Below are positions 50,299-58,472 of a DNA stretch of 64,000 bases, in pieces. The translations under genes and the position numbers were made by a program. The first letter of the stretch is position 1. Each line of letters starts with the position of its first letter. The stretch comes from a bacterium (lineage in GTDB: Bacteria > CAIWAD01): assembly GCA_030429345.1 (NCBI GenBank), contig JAUIFJ010000008.1, positions 88,728 to 152,727 of the forward strand, written 5' to 3'. The notes under the pieces were generated by a model. It ran no database searches. It was not told the DNA's origin and worked only from the letters and a program-made list of their open reading frames with translations.

Positions 50299-52868
50299 GC
50301 GTCCACCTCCTCGAAAATCCCGCCCTGGAGCACGCGCTCCACGCTGAGATCGCTGAACTTGATGGTATGGTAGGGTGTGCTCAGGGTGCCGTCGGGCAGG
50401 CGCAGGACCTCGTCTCCGGAGAAGGTCTGCTCCTGGCCCGCCGCGTCCTTGAGGCGGAAGGTCTTCTTCTTGAACTCCTGGAACTCGGTGGTCTTGCCGT
50501 CGACGCTGAGGATCGGCAGGCGGCTGCCGTCGCGATAGACGGTCACGCCCTTCAGGCCCATGCGCCAGGCATCCAGGTAGATGTCACTGATCACTTCCGG
50601 CTGCACGTCCTCGGGCAGGTTGAGCGTGCTCGAGATGCTGTGATCGATGTAGCGCTGGATCACGCCCTGGATGCGCACGCGGCGGGCCGGGTCAATGCGG
50701 TGCGCGGTGCGGAAGAAGTAGGACGGCAGCAGGTTGTCCAGTTCCTCACTGGCCGCGGCCTTGTCGGAAAGGCCCTTCTTGTCGATGTAGGCCTGGATCG
50801 TCGAATGGAAGACCTTGAAGAACTGGTTGTCCAGGCTTTCGCTGCGCCGCGTGTAGTGCGTGGCGAAAACCGGTTCGACGCCACCGCTGACGCCGATGTA
50901 GTGCCGCGAGCCGTCCTTCGCGCTGAGCACGATGTTCGAGATGGTGCCCGTGGGGGCGATGCTCATGATGGCAATGTTGCGCAGGCCCTTGCTGCGGATC
51001 TTCTCGCGCGTCGAGTCCTCCAGGGCCTGGCCGACGAAGGGACAACGCTCGTAGGCCTCGGCATCGAAGATGGGGCTGGCGCCCTTTTCCTCCGCCAGAT
51101 CGGCGCTGGTGGCGTAGGCCGCGTTGCAGATCACGCGGCTGACCTTTGCAATGAGCTCGATGCTTTCTTCACAATCATAGTCCAGCCCCAGCTGGTAGAG
51201 CATGTCGGCGATGCCCATCAGGCCCAGGCCCAGGCGACGGGTCTCGCTGGCGGCCACGCGCTGCTTGCCCAGGGCGTTGAGGCGCTCGTTCCAGCTGACC
51301 ACGTTGTCCAGGAAGCGCACCAGGATGGCGGCGCTTTTTTCCAGCTGCTCCCAGTCCACCTCCGCCTGCTCGCTGAAGGGGTTGAGCACGAAACGGCTCA
51401 TGTTGAGGCTGCCCAGGTTGCAGGCGCCGCCGTCTTCCAGCGGAACCTCCGCGCAGGGATTGGTGCAGATGATCGGCCGGCCCACATAGTTGCTGGGGCT
51501 GAAACGGCTCATGGTGGTCCAGAAGATCAGCCCCGGCTCGGCGGTCTTGTAGTTGCCCTCGACGAAGACGTCCCAGATCTCGCGGGCCTTGATCAGGCGG
51601 CGCGTCTCCCCGGAGGCGTTGTTGGCGAAGTAGAGCAGGAAGTCGCCGCTCTGGCGCACGGCGTACTCGAAGTCCGCCTCTTCCCCGCGCGCCCGCAGCA
51701 GAATGTCGCCGTAGACATCGCGGCGGCCGGCGTCCTCGAAGCTGGAGGCTTCCAGGCTGCCTTCCGCGTGTTCGGTGAGCCAGGCCTGCAGCTCCTTCAG
51801 GCTGCCGAAGCGCGCGCAGAGATCGTAGTCGGCCAGGTGGCGGCTCGGAATGCCGGCGCTGTAATGCACCTCGCCTTCCTGGGGAGCGCTCAGGCAGCGT
51901 TCCAGGTTGAGCTTGCGGTAGACCAGGTACTCCTGGTCGCCGTACTGCTTCTGCTCGTCGACGGCCTGCATGAACTCGTCGCTGGCCTTGATCGAGATGT
52001 TGGCGAAGCGCACCTGGGTGTTCTCGGCGACCTGCTTGCCGATCTTCTTCAGCTGCTCCTCGCTGAACTCGCCGCTCCAGCGGCACTGCTCGACGATCTG
52101 CCGGGTGACCCAGTTGGGGTCCTTCTTGACGCGGATGAAATCGAGAATGTCCGGATGCTTGACATCGATGGTCAGCATCAGCGCGCCGCGGCGGCCGCTC
52201 TGGCCGATGAGGCCGGTGGTCATCGAGAAGAGTTCCATGAAGGAGACCGCGCCGGTCGAGCAGTCGGCGGCGTTGTGCACCACCGCGTTGCGCGGGCGCA
52301 GCGGGCTGACATCCACGCCGATGCCGCCGCCGTAGGAATAGGTGCGGGCGCACTGGAAGGCCGTCTGGTAGATCGAGTCGATGCTGTCCTCGTCGATCCG
52401 TGAGACAAAGCAGTTGGCGAGGGTCTTCAGGCGGAAAAGGTCTCCGGCCCCGGCCAGCACGCGTCCGCCGCAGATGAAGCGGCCCTCGTAGAGTTCGCGG
52501 TAGTACTCGCCGGCCCAGTGGCTCATGTCAGGCCGGCTCTGCTCGATGGCGCCGACGAAGGACGCGACACGCTGGAAGACATCTTCCGGACTGTGCTCGA
52601 GCAGCTCGCCGTTCAGGTCTTTCACGTAGTACTTGCGCGTGTAGACATTGCGGGCCAGCTCGTTGTCGCCCAGGTAGTCGGCGTGTTCGGGCAAGGCCCC
52701 GTTCGCGCGCTGGCGTCCCAGATCGCGGTAGACAGCCTCGTAGTCCCGGCAGTGCTGCTCGCCGATGGTGCGGCGCATCTTGCCCAGCTTCGAGAACATC
52801 ACGTCGAAGTCGGATGCCGGTGCGTTCTGCCCCTGGGGGCGGGTCGCTTCCTTGCCCGGTTGAGTCAT
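50295..52868 (-). CDS. nrdJ: Adenosylcobalamin-dependent (class II) ribonucleotide reductase catalytic subunit
   Basis: ATG 52868 follows AGGAG by seven bases, giving 857 residues. Motifs are those of class II reductases: GGRVLAGAGDLFRLKTLANCFV (first active-site Cys), YGGGIGVDVSPLRP, LTIDVKHPDILDFIRVK, the radical-Cys motif NPCAEVPLEDGGACNLGSLN (near 469) and SIAPTGTISNIVLSAKDGSR. It reduces ribonucleotides to deoxyribonucleotides using a B12-derived radical, without oxygen. It lacks the C-terminal TSCPD/zinc region, supplied by the next gene. Transcription probably starts about 280 bp upstream at a promoter overlapped by NrdR-like boxes. Confidence 0.94.
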   Translation of the reverse strand: MTQPGKEATRPQGQNAPASDFDVMFSKLGKMRRTIGEQHCRDYEAVYRDLGRQRANGALPEHADYLGDNELARNVYTRKYYVKDLNGELLEHSPEDVFQRVASFVGAIEQSRPDMSHWAGEYYRELYEGRFICGGRVLAGAGDLFRLKTLANCFVSRIDEDSIDSIYQTAFQCARTYSYGGGIGVDVSPLRPRNAVVHNAADCSTGAVSFMELFSMTTGLIGQSGRRGALMLTIDVKHPDILDFIRVKKDPNWVTRQIVEQCRWSGEFSEEQLKKIGKQVAENTQVRFANISIKASDEFMQAVDEQKQYGDQEYLVYRKLNLERCLSAPQEGEVHYSAGIPSRHLADYDLCARFGSLKELQAWLTEHAEGSLEASSFEDAGRRDVYGDILLRARGEEADFEYAVRQSGDFLLYFANNASGETRRLIKAREIWDVFVEGNYKTAEPGLIFWTTMSRFSPSNYVGRPIICTNPCAEVPLEDGGACNLGSLNMSRFVLNPFSEQAEVDWEQLEKSAAILVRFLDNVVSWNERLNALGKQRVAASETRRLGLGLMGIADMLYQLGLDYDCEESIELIAKVSRVICNAAYATSADLAEEKGASPIFDAEAYERCPFVGQALEDSTREKIRSKGLRNIAIMSIAPTGTISNIVLSAKDGSRHYIGVSGGVEPVFATHYTRRSESLDNQFFKVFHSTIQAYIDKKGLSDKAAASEELDNLLPSYFFRTAHRIDPARRVRIQGVIQRYIDHSISSTLNLPEDVQPEVISDIYLDAWRMGLKGVTVYRDGSRLPILSVDGKTTEFQEFKKKTFRLKDAAGQEQTFSGDEVLRLPDGTLSTPYHTIKFSDLSVERVLQGGIFEEVDA

Positions 52869-53125
52869 GGAGGGTCTCCTGTCGGCTAGTCTGGAGCTGT
52901 AATGCTGTTCCGGTTTTCGTGTCAGGGCTGCCTGGACGCCCGGTCGAGAAGGGTGTTCGCGAGGCCGGACATCAGGCCTAGGATCGGATAACCGTTGGGC
53001 TCGCGCTCGTCGGAGGCTGATCAATGGATCCCTGCGGTGCCCGCTGCGCGCTGTCTGCGCGCTCGCGCATCACCGACCCTGCTGTGGAAGCCGCAAGGAC
53101 TGCGTTTCCCGGGCCTGGGCCACCG
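52869..53125 (-). other. Long nrdJ leader region
   Basis: This ~260-nt transcribed leader holds a perfect 6-bp hairpin GCGCGC/GCGCGC with a 5-nt loop (53046-53062) and other GC-rich stems. No cobalamin riboswitch core was recognised. The remaining gap 53184-53413 has no gene; a GGGGCCCGG palindrome near 53336-53345 has no T run. Confidence 0.4.
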
Positions 53126-53183
53126 CCACAAGATATGCGACGAAACCGGCCCTCATGATACTACATCTTGTGGTGGGTCTCAA
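53126..53183 (-). promoter_or_regulatory. nrdJ promoter with paired NrdR-like boxes
   Basis: On the - strand TTGAGA (53178-53183), a 17-bp spacer and TATCAT (53155-53160) make a 5-of-6 plus 5-of-6 sigma-70-type promoter. Two 16-bp elements read on the + strand fit the NrdR box core CwAtATaTwG: 53158-53173 (CTACATCTTG, 8 of 10), lying within the promoter, and 53126-53141 (CAAGATATGC, 7 of 10). Their centres are 32 bp apart, the three-turn spacing known for NrdR box pairs. The arms also form a perfect CCACAAGAT-N30-ATCTTGTGG inverted repeat. The leader to nrdJ is about 280 nt. Confidence 0.65.
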
Positions 53184-53413
53184 GAAGACGGGGCACCGGC
53201 GAGCACTTTTGGGGACGATTTTTCGCCCGAATACCAAGCCCGGATAGCCGGCGGATTCCGCAGCGCTCGGATAAAGCAGGAACAGAGGGGCCGGGCGAAA
53301 ATTGTTAGAGATTAAGGCAGGATAACGAATCCTTCCGGGGCCCGGCAGGGTGTCACAAAATTCAGCCTCCGGGGGCAAATGCACCAGCCCGATGTATACG
53401 GCGGCATTCCCGG

Positions 53414-54154
53414 CTACCAGGCCGCGAGCTCCAGCGCTTCCTCCAGGCCGCATCCCGTCTGGAAGAGCGGACTCAGGCTGCCGCTTTCGGGATCGAGCCG
53501 GTAGAGGGTCGAGCTGCCGTCGCTGGCGTAGAACTCCCCCGTGATCCGCGAGGCGCAGACCGAGATCAGCGCCGGCAGCTGGGCCAGGTCCTGGAGAATC
53601 GGCGGATCCTGCCGCAGGTCGAGGCGGGCCAGCCAGCTCTGCCCCGCCGCCTGGCGCAGGACGAGCAGGTCCCAGGCGTCGACGTCTACGCCCAGGGGGG
53701 AACGGAAGGAGACCGGGCTGAAGAACAGGGAGGCGTAGAGTCCGCCGGGCAAGGTCCAGTCCCCCACCTGGGCCGCCGTCTCCGGATTCAGCCGCAGCAG
53801 CCTGCTGTTGTTGTCCAGCAGGTAGAGCCGCCCCAGGTCGTCGGCGGCCATGGACTGCGGCAGGCTGAGCGGATCCACGACGCCGACCGGGCTTTCGCCG
53901 TTGGCATAGGGCCGAATGCGCAGCAGTTCTCGTGTGACCTGGTCGACGGAGTAGAGTTCCCCGAAGGCGGCGGCGGCGAGCACCAGGCTGTTGCCGTTCA
54001 AATAGTCGAGCAGGTCGCAGTTCCGGGTCTCGGGATCCAGGCGCCTGAGCGCGCGTTCGGAGCTGTCGATGAACCAGAGCTCCAGCTGCTCTTCCTGGCG
54101 CTCGTCGTCGCAGGCCGTCAGCAGCAGGAGGGACAGGAGCACAAGGCGCAGCAT
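53414..54154 (-). CDS. Lipoprotein with beta-propeller-like repeats
   Basis: The 246-residue protein starts [18 protein letters not shown], with a clear lipobox (LTAC). The mature part has four to five repeats of the pattern LYLLDNNSRLLRLNPET, LYSVDQVTRELLRIRP and FYASDGSSTLYRLDPESG, suggesting a small beta-propeller. It overlaps the nucleoside phosphorylase stop by one base (TGATG), so it is co-expressed with the deoxyribose genes. It may be a surface binding protein, perhaps for nucleosides or DNA, but nothing in the sequence proves this. Confidence 0.7.
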   Translation of the reverse strand: MLRLVLLSLLLLTACDDERQEEQLELWFIDSSERALRRLDPETRNCDLLDYLNGNSLVLAAAAFGELYSVDQVTRELLRIRPYANGESPVGVVDPLSLPQSMAADDLGRLYLLDNNSRLLRLNPETAAQVGDWTLPGGLYASLFFSPVSFRSPLGVDVDAWDLLVLRQAAGQSWLARLDLRQDPPILQDLAQLPALISVCASRITGEFYASDGSSTLYRLDPESGSLSPLFQTGCGLEEALELAAW

Positions 54155-55545
54155 CAGGGACGCCACAGGGGGTGCGGCTTCAAGCCGTCGCCGACATTGC
54201 GGTATACGCGCCGCCATTCGTCGGGATCAAAGGGCGCGCCAATGGCGCGGAGCAGCATCGGGCGGGGCCGGAAGTCCTCCTCCGCGCCCAGGGTGTAGGC
54301 CTCGCGGACGAGGGCCGCGGCCTCTTCCAGGCGGCCTTCGGGAGTCGAACAGTAGACATCGGCCAGGGCCTCGCCGGGGCGCAGGCTCTCGCCGGGCTTG
54401 CGATGCAGGCTGAGGCCGGCGAGGGCATCGATGGCATCTTCCCGCCGCTGCCGGCCGGCGCCCAGCAGCAGGGCCGCCTGCCCGATGGCCCGGGCGTCCA
54501 CGGCAAGCACGGTGCCGCCCTGGGCGTGTGTCACGGTCAGGCCGCGCGTCGGCCGGGGGGCGCGGTGCGGGAAGCGCAGGCGCTCCGTATTGCCACCCTG
54601 CAGTTCCAGCGCCTTCAGCAGAGCCTCGAAGGCCTTGCCGGAATGGATCACCTCCTGCTGCAGGCGGATCGCCTCTTCGAGGCTCGCGCAGCGACCGGCG
54701 GCCAGCAGGCCGGCGGCGCCCAGGGCGTAGACCACCTCCATCAGGTCGGCGGGGCCGTGGCCCTGCAGGCATTCGGCGCTTTCGACCAGCTCGTTCCAGT
54801 TGCCCACCTGCCGACCCAGGGGCGTGTCCATGTCGCTCAGCAGAGCGCAGGCCTTGCGTCCGCCGGCCGCGGTGATCGCCACCAGGGCCTCGGCCAGTTC
54901 GGCGGCCTGCTCTTCCGTGGCAAAGATCGCCCCGCTGCCGCACTTCACATCCAGCACCAGCTGGTCCAGGTCCTCGGCCAGTTTCTTGCTCAGAATGGAA
55001 GCGCAGATCAGCGGCACGCTTTCCACGGTGGCAGTCACATCGCGCAGGGCGTAGAAGATGCGATCGGCGGGCACCAGGTCCTGTGTCTGCCGCAGGATGC
55101 AGAGCCCGGTCTCGGCCAGCACCTTCTGCATGGCCTCCTGCTCCAGGCCCAGCTCGATGCCGGGCAGGCATTCCAGCTTGTCGACGGTGCCGCCGGTCAG
55201 GCCCAGGCCGCGGCCGGTGATCGTCGGCACCTGCAGCCCGCAGGCGGCCCAGACGGGAGCCAGCACGAAGGTCACCTTGTCGCCCACGCCTCCCGTGCTG
55301 TGCTTGTCTACACGCAGGCCCGAAAGCTCCCCGCGCTGCAGCACGCGCCCCGACTCGAGCATTTCGCGGGTCAGGGTCCAGGTCTCCTCCGGGTTCATGC
55401 CCTGGAAGTAGATCGCCATGAACCAGGCGCTCAGCTGGGCCGGCTCGACTCGCTCGGCCAGCGCGCCCTGGACCATGAAACGGATCTCTTCGGCGCTGTT
55501 GGCCTGGCCGCGCTGCTTTTTCTGGATGATCGAGAAGGCGGTCAC
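54154..55545 (-). CDS. deoA: Thymidine/pyrimidine-nucleoside phosphorylase
   Basis: GTG 55545 (GTGA overlap with deoC) gives 463 residues. The family signature is nearly complete: [19 protein letters not shown] (~79-97), then [26 protein letters not shown] (substrate Lys) and the alpha/beta C-terminal domain. The enzyme splits thymidine, deoxyuridine or uridine with phosphate to give (deoxy)ribose-1-phosphate. Coupled to the mutase-like and DeoC genes, it supplies the first step of deoxyribose catabolism. The sequence does not separate thymidine from broader pyrimidine-nucleoside specificity. Confidence 0.9.
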   Translation of the reverse strand: MTAFSIIQKKQRGQANSAEEIRFMVQGALAERVEPAQLSAWFMAIYFQGMNPEETWTLTREMLESGRVLQRGELSGLRVDKHSTGGVGDKVTFVLAPVWAACGLQVPTITGRGLGLTGGTVDKLECLPGIELGLEQEAMQKVLAETGLCILRQTQDLVPADRIFYALRDVTATVESVPLICASILSKKLAEDLDQLVLDVKCGSGAIFATEEQAAELAEALVAITAAGGRKACALLSDMDTPLGRQVGNWNELVESAECLQGHGPADLMEVVYALGAAGLLAAGRCASLEEAIRLQQEVIHSGKAFEALLKALELQGGNTERLRFPHRAPRPTRGLTVTHAQGGTVLAVDARAIGQAALLLGAGRQRREDAIDALAGLSLHRKPGESLRPGEALADVYCSTPEGRLEEAAALVREAYTLGAEEDFRPRPMLLRAIGAPFDPDEWRRVYRNVGDGLKPHPLWRP

Positions 55546-56450
55546 GGGCGGGATCCGACGATGGCCACGCTGGCCGACGCGCCCAGGCGGTCGGCGCCCG
55601 ATTCGACCATGCGCACCGCGTCCTCGAAGGTGCGCACGCCGCCGGAGGCCTTGACGCCCATGCCGGCGCCGACCACGCGGCGCATCAGGGCCACGTGCTC
55701 GGCCTTGGCACCCGCGCTGGAGAAGCCGGTGGAGGTCTTGACGAAATCCGCTCCTGCCCGGCGGCTGGCCAGGCTGGCGCGCACGATCTGTTCCTCGTCG
55801 AGCAGGCAGGTTTCCAGGATCACCTTGGTCAACACGCCGCGGCCGGCGCTTTCCACCACTCCGCGAATGTCCTCCTCGACCGCGCTCCAGTCGCCGCTCT
55901 TGGCCCAGCCGATGTTGATCACCATGTCGATTTCCGTGGCGCCGTCGCGCACGGCCTGGCGGGTCTCGGCGGCCTTGATCTTGGGGCTGGAGGCGCCCAG
56001 GGGAAAACCGACCACCGTGCAGGCCCGCACCGGCGAGCCCTGCAGCTCGCGGCTGGCCAGGGGAATCCAGCAGGGATTGACGCACACGCTGGCGAAACTG
56101 TGCTCGCGGGCCTCGCGGCAGAGACGCAGCACGGCGTTCTTGTCGGCGTCGGCCTTGAGCAGGGTATGATCGATCAGGCGGCTGAGTTCGCCGCGCACGC
56201 GGTCGATCAGGCCCAGGGTACAGCTGATGCGGTCGGCGCCGCAGGCCAGGGCATTGTCGGGGGAATAGCTGCCGCACTCGGAGGCGGGAGTCGTTCCGGG
56301 GCGGGCCCAGCTGGCGGCGCCGGCGGCTTGCATGGATCCGCTCGCCGAGAGGCCGCCTCCGGGAGTCGCGCCGTCCGGGGCCGGGGCGCTCGAGCTCTTC
56401 TCGCCGAGCATCTCGTTGATGATGTCTTCCAGTCGGTCACGCGAAGTCAT
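55542..56450 (-). CDS. deoC: Deoxyribose-phosphate aldolase with N-terminal encapsulation-peptide-like extension
   Basis: ATG 56450 overlaps the eutN stop (ATGA), giving 302 residues. The catalytic core starts near residue 88 ([16 protein letters not shown]) and contains [31 protein letters not shown] and the Schiff-base Lys in [14 protein letters not shown]. Before it lies an ~87-residue extension: a short amphipathic helix ([16 protein letters not shown]) followed by a Gly/Ala/Ser/Pro-rich linker. This is the layout of peptides that load enzymes into bacterial microcompartments. DeoC cleaves deoxyribose-5-phosphate to glyceraldehyde-3-phosphate and acetaldehyde. The adjacent shell-protein gene supports encapsulation. 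Confidence 0.9.
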   Translation of the reverse strand: MTSRDRLEDIINEMLGEKSSSAPAPDGATPGGGLSASGSMQAAGAASWARPGTTPASECGSYSPDNALACGADRISCTLGLIDRVRGELSRLIDHTLLKADADKNAVLRLCREAREHSFASVCVNPCWIPLASRELQGSPVRACTVVGFPLGASSPKIKAAETRQAVRDGATEIDMVINIGWAKSGDWSAVEEDIRGVVESAGRGVLTKVILETCLLDEEQIVRASLASRRAGADFVKTSTGFSSAGAKAEHVALMRRVVGAGMGVKASGGVRTFEDAVRMVESGADRLGASASVAIVGSRP

Positions 56451-56740
56451 GGGGTGTCCTTGTGCCTCGTTTCCGGCAGATGCCAGTCGTCGACCACGGC
56501 GACGATCAGCGCCTGCAGCGGAATGCGGGAATTGTCGAGGGCCAGGCGCGTGCCGCCGCCCTCCTTGTTGACGAGCACCGGATCGCCGATGCCCGCGTCC
56601 ACTGTGTCCACGGCAATGAACTCCTCGCCCTGCACCTCGCCGTCCAGGGTCAGGGGGCGCAGCAGCAGCAGCTTGTGTCCCTTGAACTCGGCGTTCTTGA
56701 CGGTGCTGACGACCTCGCCTGTGACACGCGCCAGGATCAC
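56447..56740 (-). CDS. eutN: EutN/CcmL-family microcompartment vertex (pentamer) protein
   Basis: Starting at GTG 56740 (GTGA overlap), the 97-residue protein fits the BMC-P fold: [55 protein letters not shown] and the C-terminal [12 protein letters not shown]. Family members form the pentamers that cap microcompartment vertices. It lies between the sugar mutase and deoC. No hexameric (BMC-H) or trimeric (BMC-T) shell gene, and no aldehyde dehydrogenase, is in the window, so the rest of the shell must be elsewhere or absent. Confidence 0.92.
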   Translation of the reverse strand: MILARVTGEVVSTVKNAEFKGHKLLLLRPLTLDGEVQGEEFIAVDTVDAGIGDPVLVNKEGGGTRLALDNSRIPLQALIVAVVDDWHLPETRHKDTP

Positions 56741-58089
56741 GCCGGGACCAGCTGCTGGCGGATTTCCGCCACCAGGGCGGCAGCCTTCTGCGGATCGGCG
56801 GCTTCCGAGAAGATGCGCAGGATCGGTTCCGTATTGGAAGCGCGCACCTGGACCCAGCTGCGGCCGTCCTCGTCAAGGATCTTCAATCCGTCGGTCTCGT
56901 CCAGCTTCCGCCCGGCGAAGGCCTGGCGGATGCCGGCGACAGCCTCGGCGCCGTCGCGCTCGCCCAGCTCGATCTTCTCCTTGACCATGTGGTAGCTCGG
57001 CAGCTCCTCGCGCAGCAGGCGGACGCCGCTGCCCGCTTCCAGCATGTACTGCAGGATCAGCGCCATGCCGACCGGCGCGTCGCGGCCCAGGTGCAGGTCG
57101 GGCAGGATCACGCCGCCATTGCCCTCGCCGCCGATCACGGCGCCGATCTCGCGCATGCGCAGGCTGACATTGATCTCGCCGACGCGGGTCCGCTCGAGCG
57201 GCACGCCGGCTTCCTCGCAGACATCGTCCAGGATCGAGCTGGAGCTGACATTGGCCACCACGGGCCCCTTCTTGTGCCGCAGCAGGAAGCGCGCGCACAG
57301 GGCCAGGGTCTGCTCCTCGCCCAGCGCCACGCCCTTGCTGTCGACCAGCGCCAGGCGGTCGGCGTCGGGATCCACGGCAATGCCCAGGTCGAAACCGCCT
57401 TCGGCCACCGTGCGGCTCAGTTCGGTCAGGTTCTCCGGAGTCGGCTCGGCCTCGCGGAAGAAGTGGCCGCTTGAATCACAGCCGATCTTGACCACGTCGC
57501 AGCCCAGCTCCTGCAACAGGTGCGGGACCATGCAGCTGCCGGCGCCGTTGACGCAGTCCAGGGCCACGCGGTAGTTCCGCTTGCGCAGGGAGGGCACCTC
57601 GATCAGGTCCAGGGCCTTGATGCGTTCCACGTGGATGTCGCCCGCGTCCTCGCGGCTGCTCAGGGTTCCCAGCTTCTCCCAGCCGCAGTAGGCCGGTCCC
57701 TGCTCGGCCAGCTCCAGGTGGCGGGCCGCCTGCTCGGGCCCCAGGAAGAGGCCGTCGGAATGGAAGAACTTGAGCGCGTTCCACTGGATCGGGTTGTGGC
57801 TGGCGGTGATGCAGATGCCGCCGGCGGCCCCGCATTCCTCGACCATGATCGCCACCGTCGGAGTGGGCACGACGCCGATATCGATGATCTCGCAGCCCGT
57901 AGCCATCAGGCCGGAGATCACGGCGTGCCGCATGGTCTCGCCGCTGGGCCGGGTGTCGCGGCCGAGCACGACGGCTCCTCCGCCGCAGTAGTTGCCGAAG
58001 GCGGCGGCGTAGCGGGCCACGCTCTCCGGGTCGAGGCCGGCGCCCACGATGCCGCGGATGCCGGAAATGGATTTCATCAGTCGGCTCAT
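56737..58089 (-). CDS. Alpha-D-phosphohexomutase-family enzyme (phosphoglucosamine/phosphomannomutase-like; possible phosphopentomutase)
   Basis: ATG 58089 follows AAGGAAGG (a TTG five codons upstream is less likely), giving 450 residues. The four family signatures are present: phosphoserine loop TASHNP (Ser97), metal loop DPDADR (~245), sugar-binding loop GGEGNGG and phosphate-binding [11 protein letters not shown]. By sequence it is closest to GlmM/ManB-type mutases. Its coupling to eutN, deoC and deoA suggests it may convert deoxyribose-1-phosphate to the 5-phosphate, as some family members do. This is inference; a housekeeping GlmM role remains possible. Confidence 0.85.
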   Translation of the reverse strand: MSRLMKSISGIRGIVGAGLDPESVARYAAAFGNYCGGGAVVLGRDTRPSGETMRHAVISGLMATGCEIIDIGVVPTPTVAIMVEECGAAGGICITASHNPIQWNALKFFHSDGLFLGPEQAARHLELAEQGPAYCGWEKLGTLSSREDAGDIHVERIKALDLIEVPSLRKRNYRVALDCVNGAGSCMVPHLLQELGCDVVKIGCDSSGHFFREAEPTPENLTELSRTVAEGGFDLGIAVDPDADRLALVDSKGVALGEEQTLALCARFLLRHKKGPVVANVSSSSILDDVCEEAGVPLERTRVGEINVSLRMREIGAVIGGEGNGGVILPDLHLGRDAPVGMALILQYMLEAGSGVRLLREELPSYHMVKEKIELGERDGAEAVAGIRQAFAGRKLDETDGLKILDEDGRSWVQVRASNTEPILRIFSEAADPQKAAALVAEIRQQLVPA

Positions 58090-58108
58090 GGCCTTCCTTT
58101 CCAAGAGA

Positions 58109-58147
58109 CCGGGGCCGCGTTCGTGTCACACACCTTCGCGGCCCCCG
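58109..58147. other. Long GC-rich hairpin upstream of the mutase-eutN-deoC-deoA operon
   Basis: GGGGCCGCG (58111-58119) and CGCGGCCCC (58137-58145) form a 9-bp perfect stem, extendable by ACC/GGT-type pairs, with a 17-nt loop holding GTGTCACACAC. It fills the 74-bp gap between the DUF1844 stop and the mutase start. There is no T run on either strand, so it may be an operator or attenuator rather than a simple terminator. Confidence 0.45.
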
Positions 58148-58163
58148 TACGATCTGTCTGTTA

Positions 58164-58472
58164 TTATTCGGAAGCCTTGTCGTCCCCGGAGGCGGGCGCG
58201 TCTTCGCCCTCTTCCGGCCGACGGCTCTCGTCCACGTAGTTCAGCCTCAGGTCCGCGAGGGTCCGGTCGAGAAAGGCCGAAAGGGTCTCGTTGAGGTTGC
58301 CCTTCGTCTTGTTCTGCAGCATGGCCAGCATGTCGATGAAAAGCGAGGCCTCCTGCAGATTGCGCTGCATGCCCCCGTCGGGACGGCTGATCTTGCCCAG
58401 GGCCATCATCGTCAGCTGCTGGTACTGGAAGACCAGCCCCTGGAAGAGCTGGTCGTCGTTGGTCTCATGCAT
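58164..58472 (-). CDS. DUF1844-family protein
   Basis: ATG 58472 follows GGAG by seven bases, giving 102 residues. The family pattern is clear: LFQGLVFQYQQLTMMALGKI, then NLQEASLFIDMLAMLQNKTKGNL, then LRLNYVDE, ahead of an acidic tail. DUF1844 proteins are small helical proteins of unknown function common in FCB and delta-proteobacterial genomes. It overlaps the kinase-like gene by 8 nt. Confidence 0.85.
   Translation of the reverse strand: MHETNDDQLFQGLVFQYQQLTMMALGKISRPDGGMQRNLQEASLFIDMLAMLQNKTKGNLNETLSAFLDRTLADLRLNYVDESRRPEEGEDAPASGDDKASE

Noticed and set aside
52869..53125. Cobalamin riboswitch before nrdJ
   Set aside because: Expected because the enzyme needs B12, but no B12-box or conserved core could be found on the - strand.
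56447..56740. EutN as evidence of an ethanolamine-use operon
   Set aside because: No ethanolamine genes (eutABC) are present; the context is deoxyribose catabolism.
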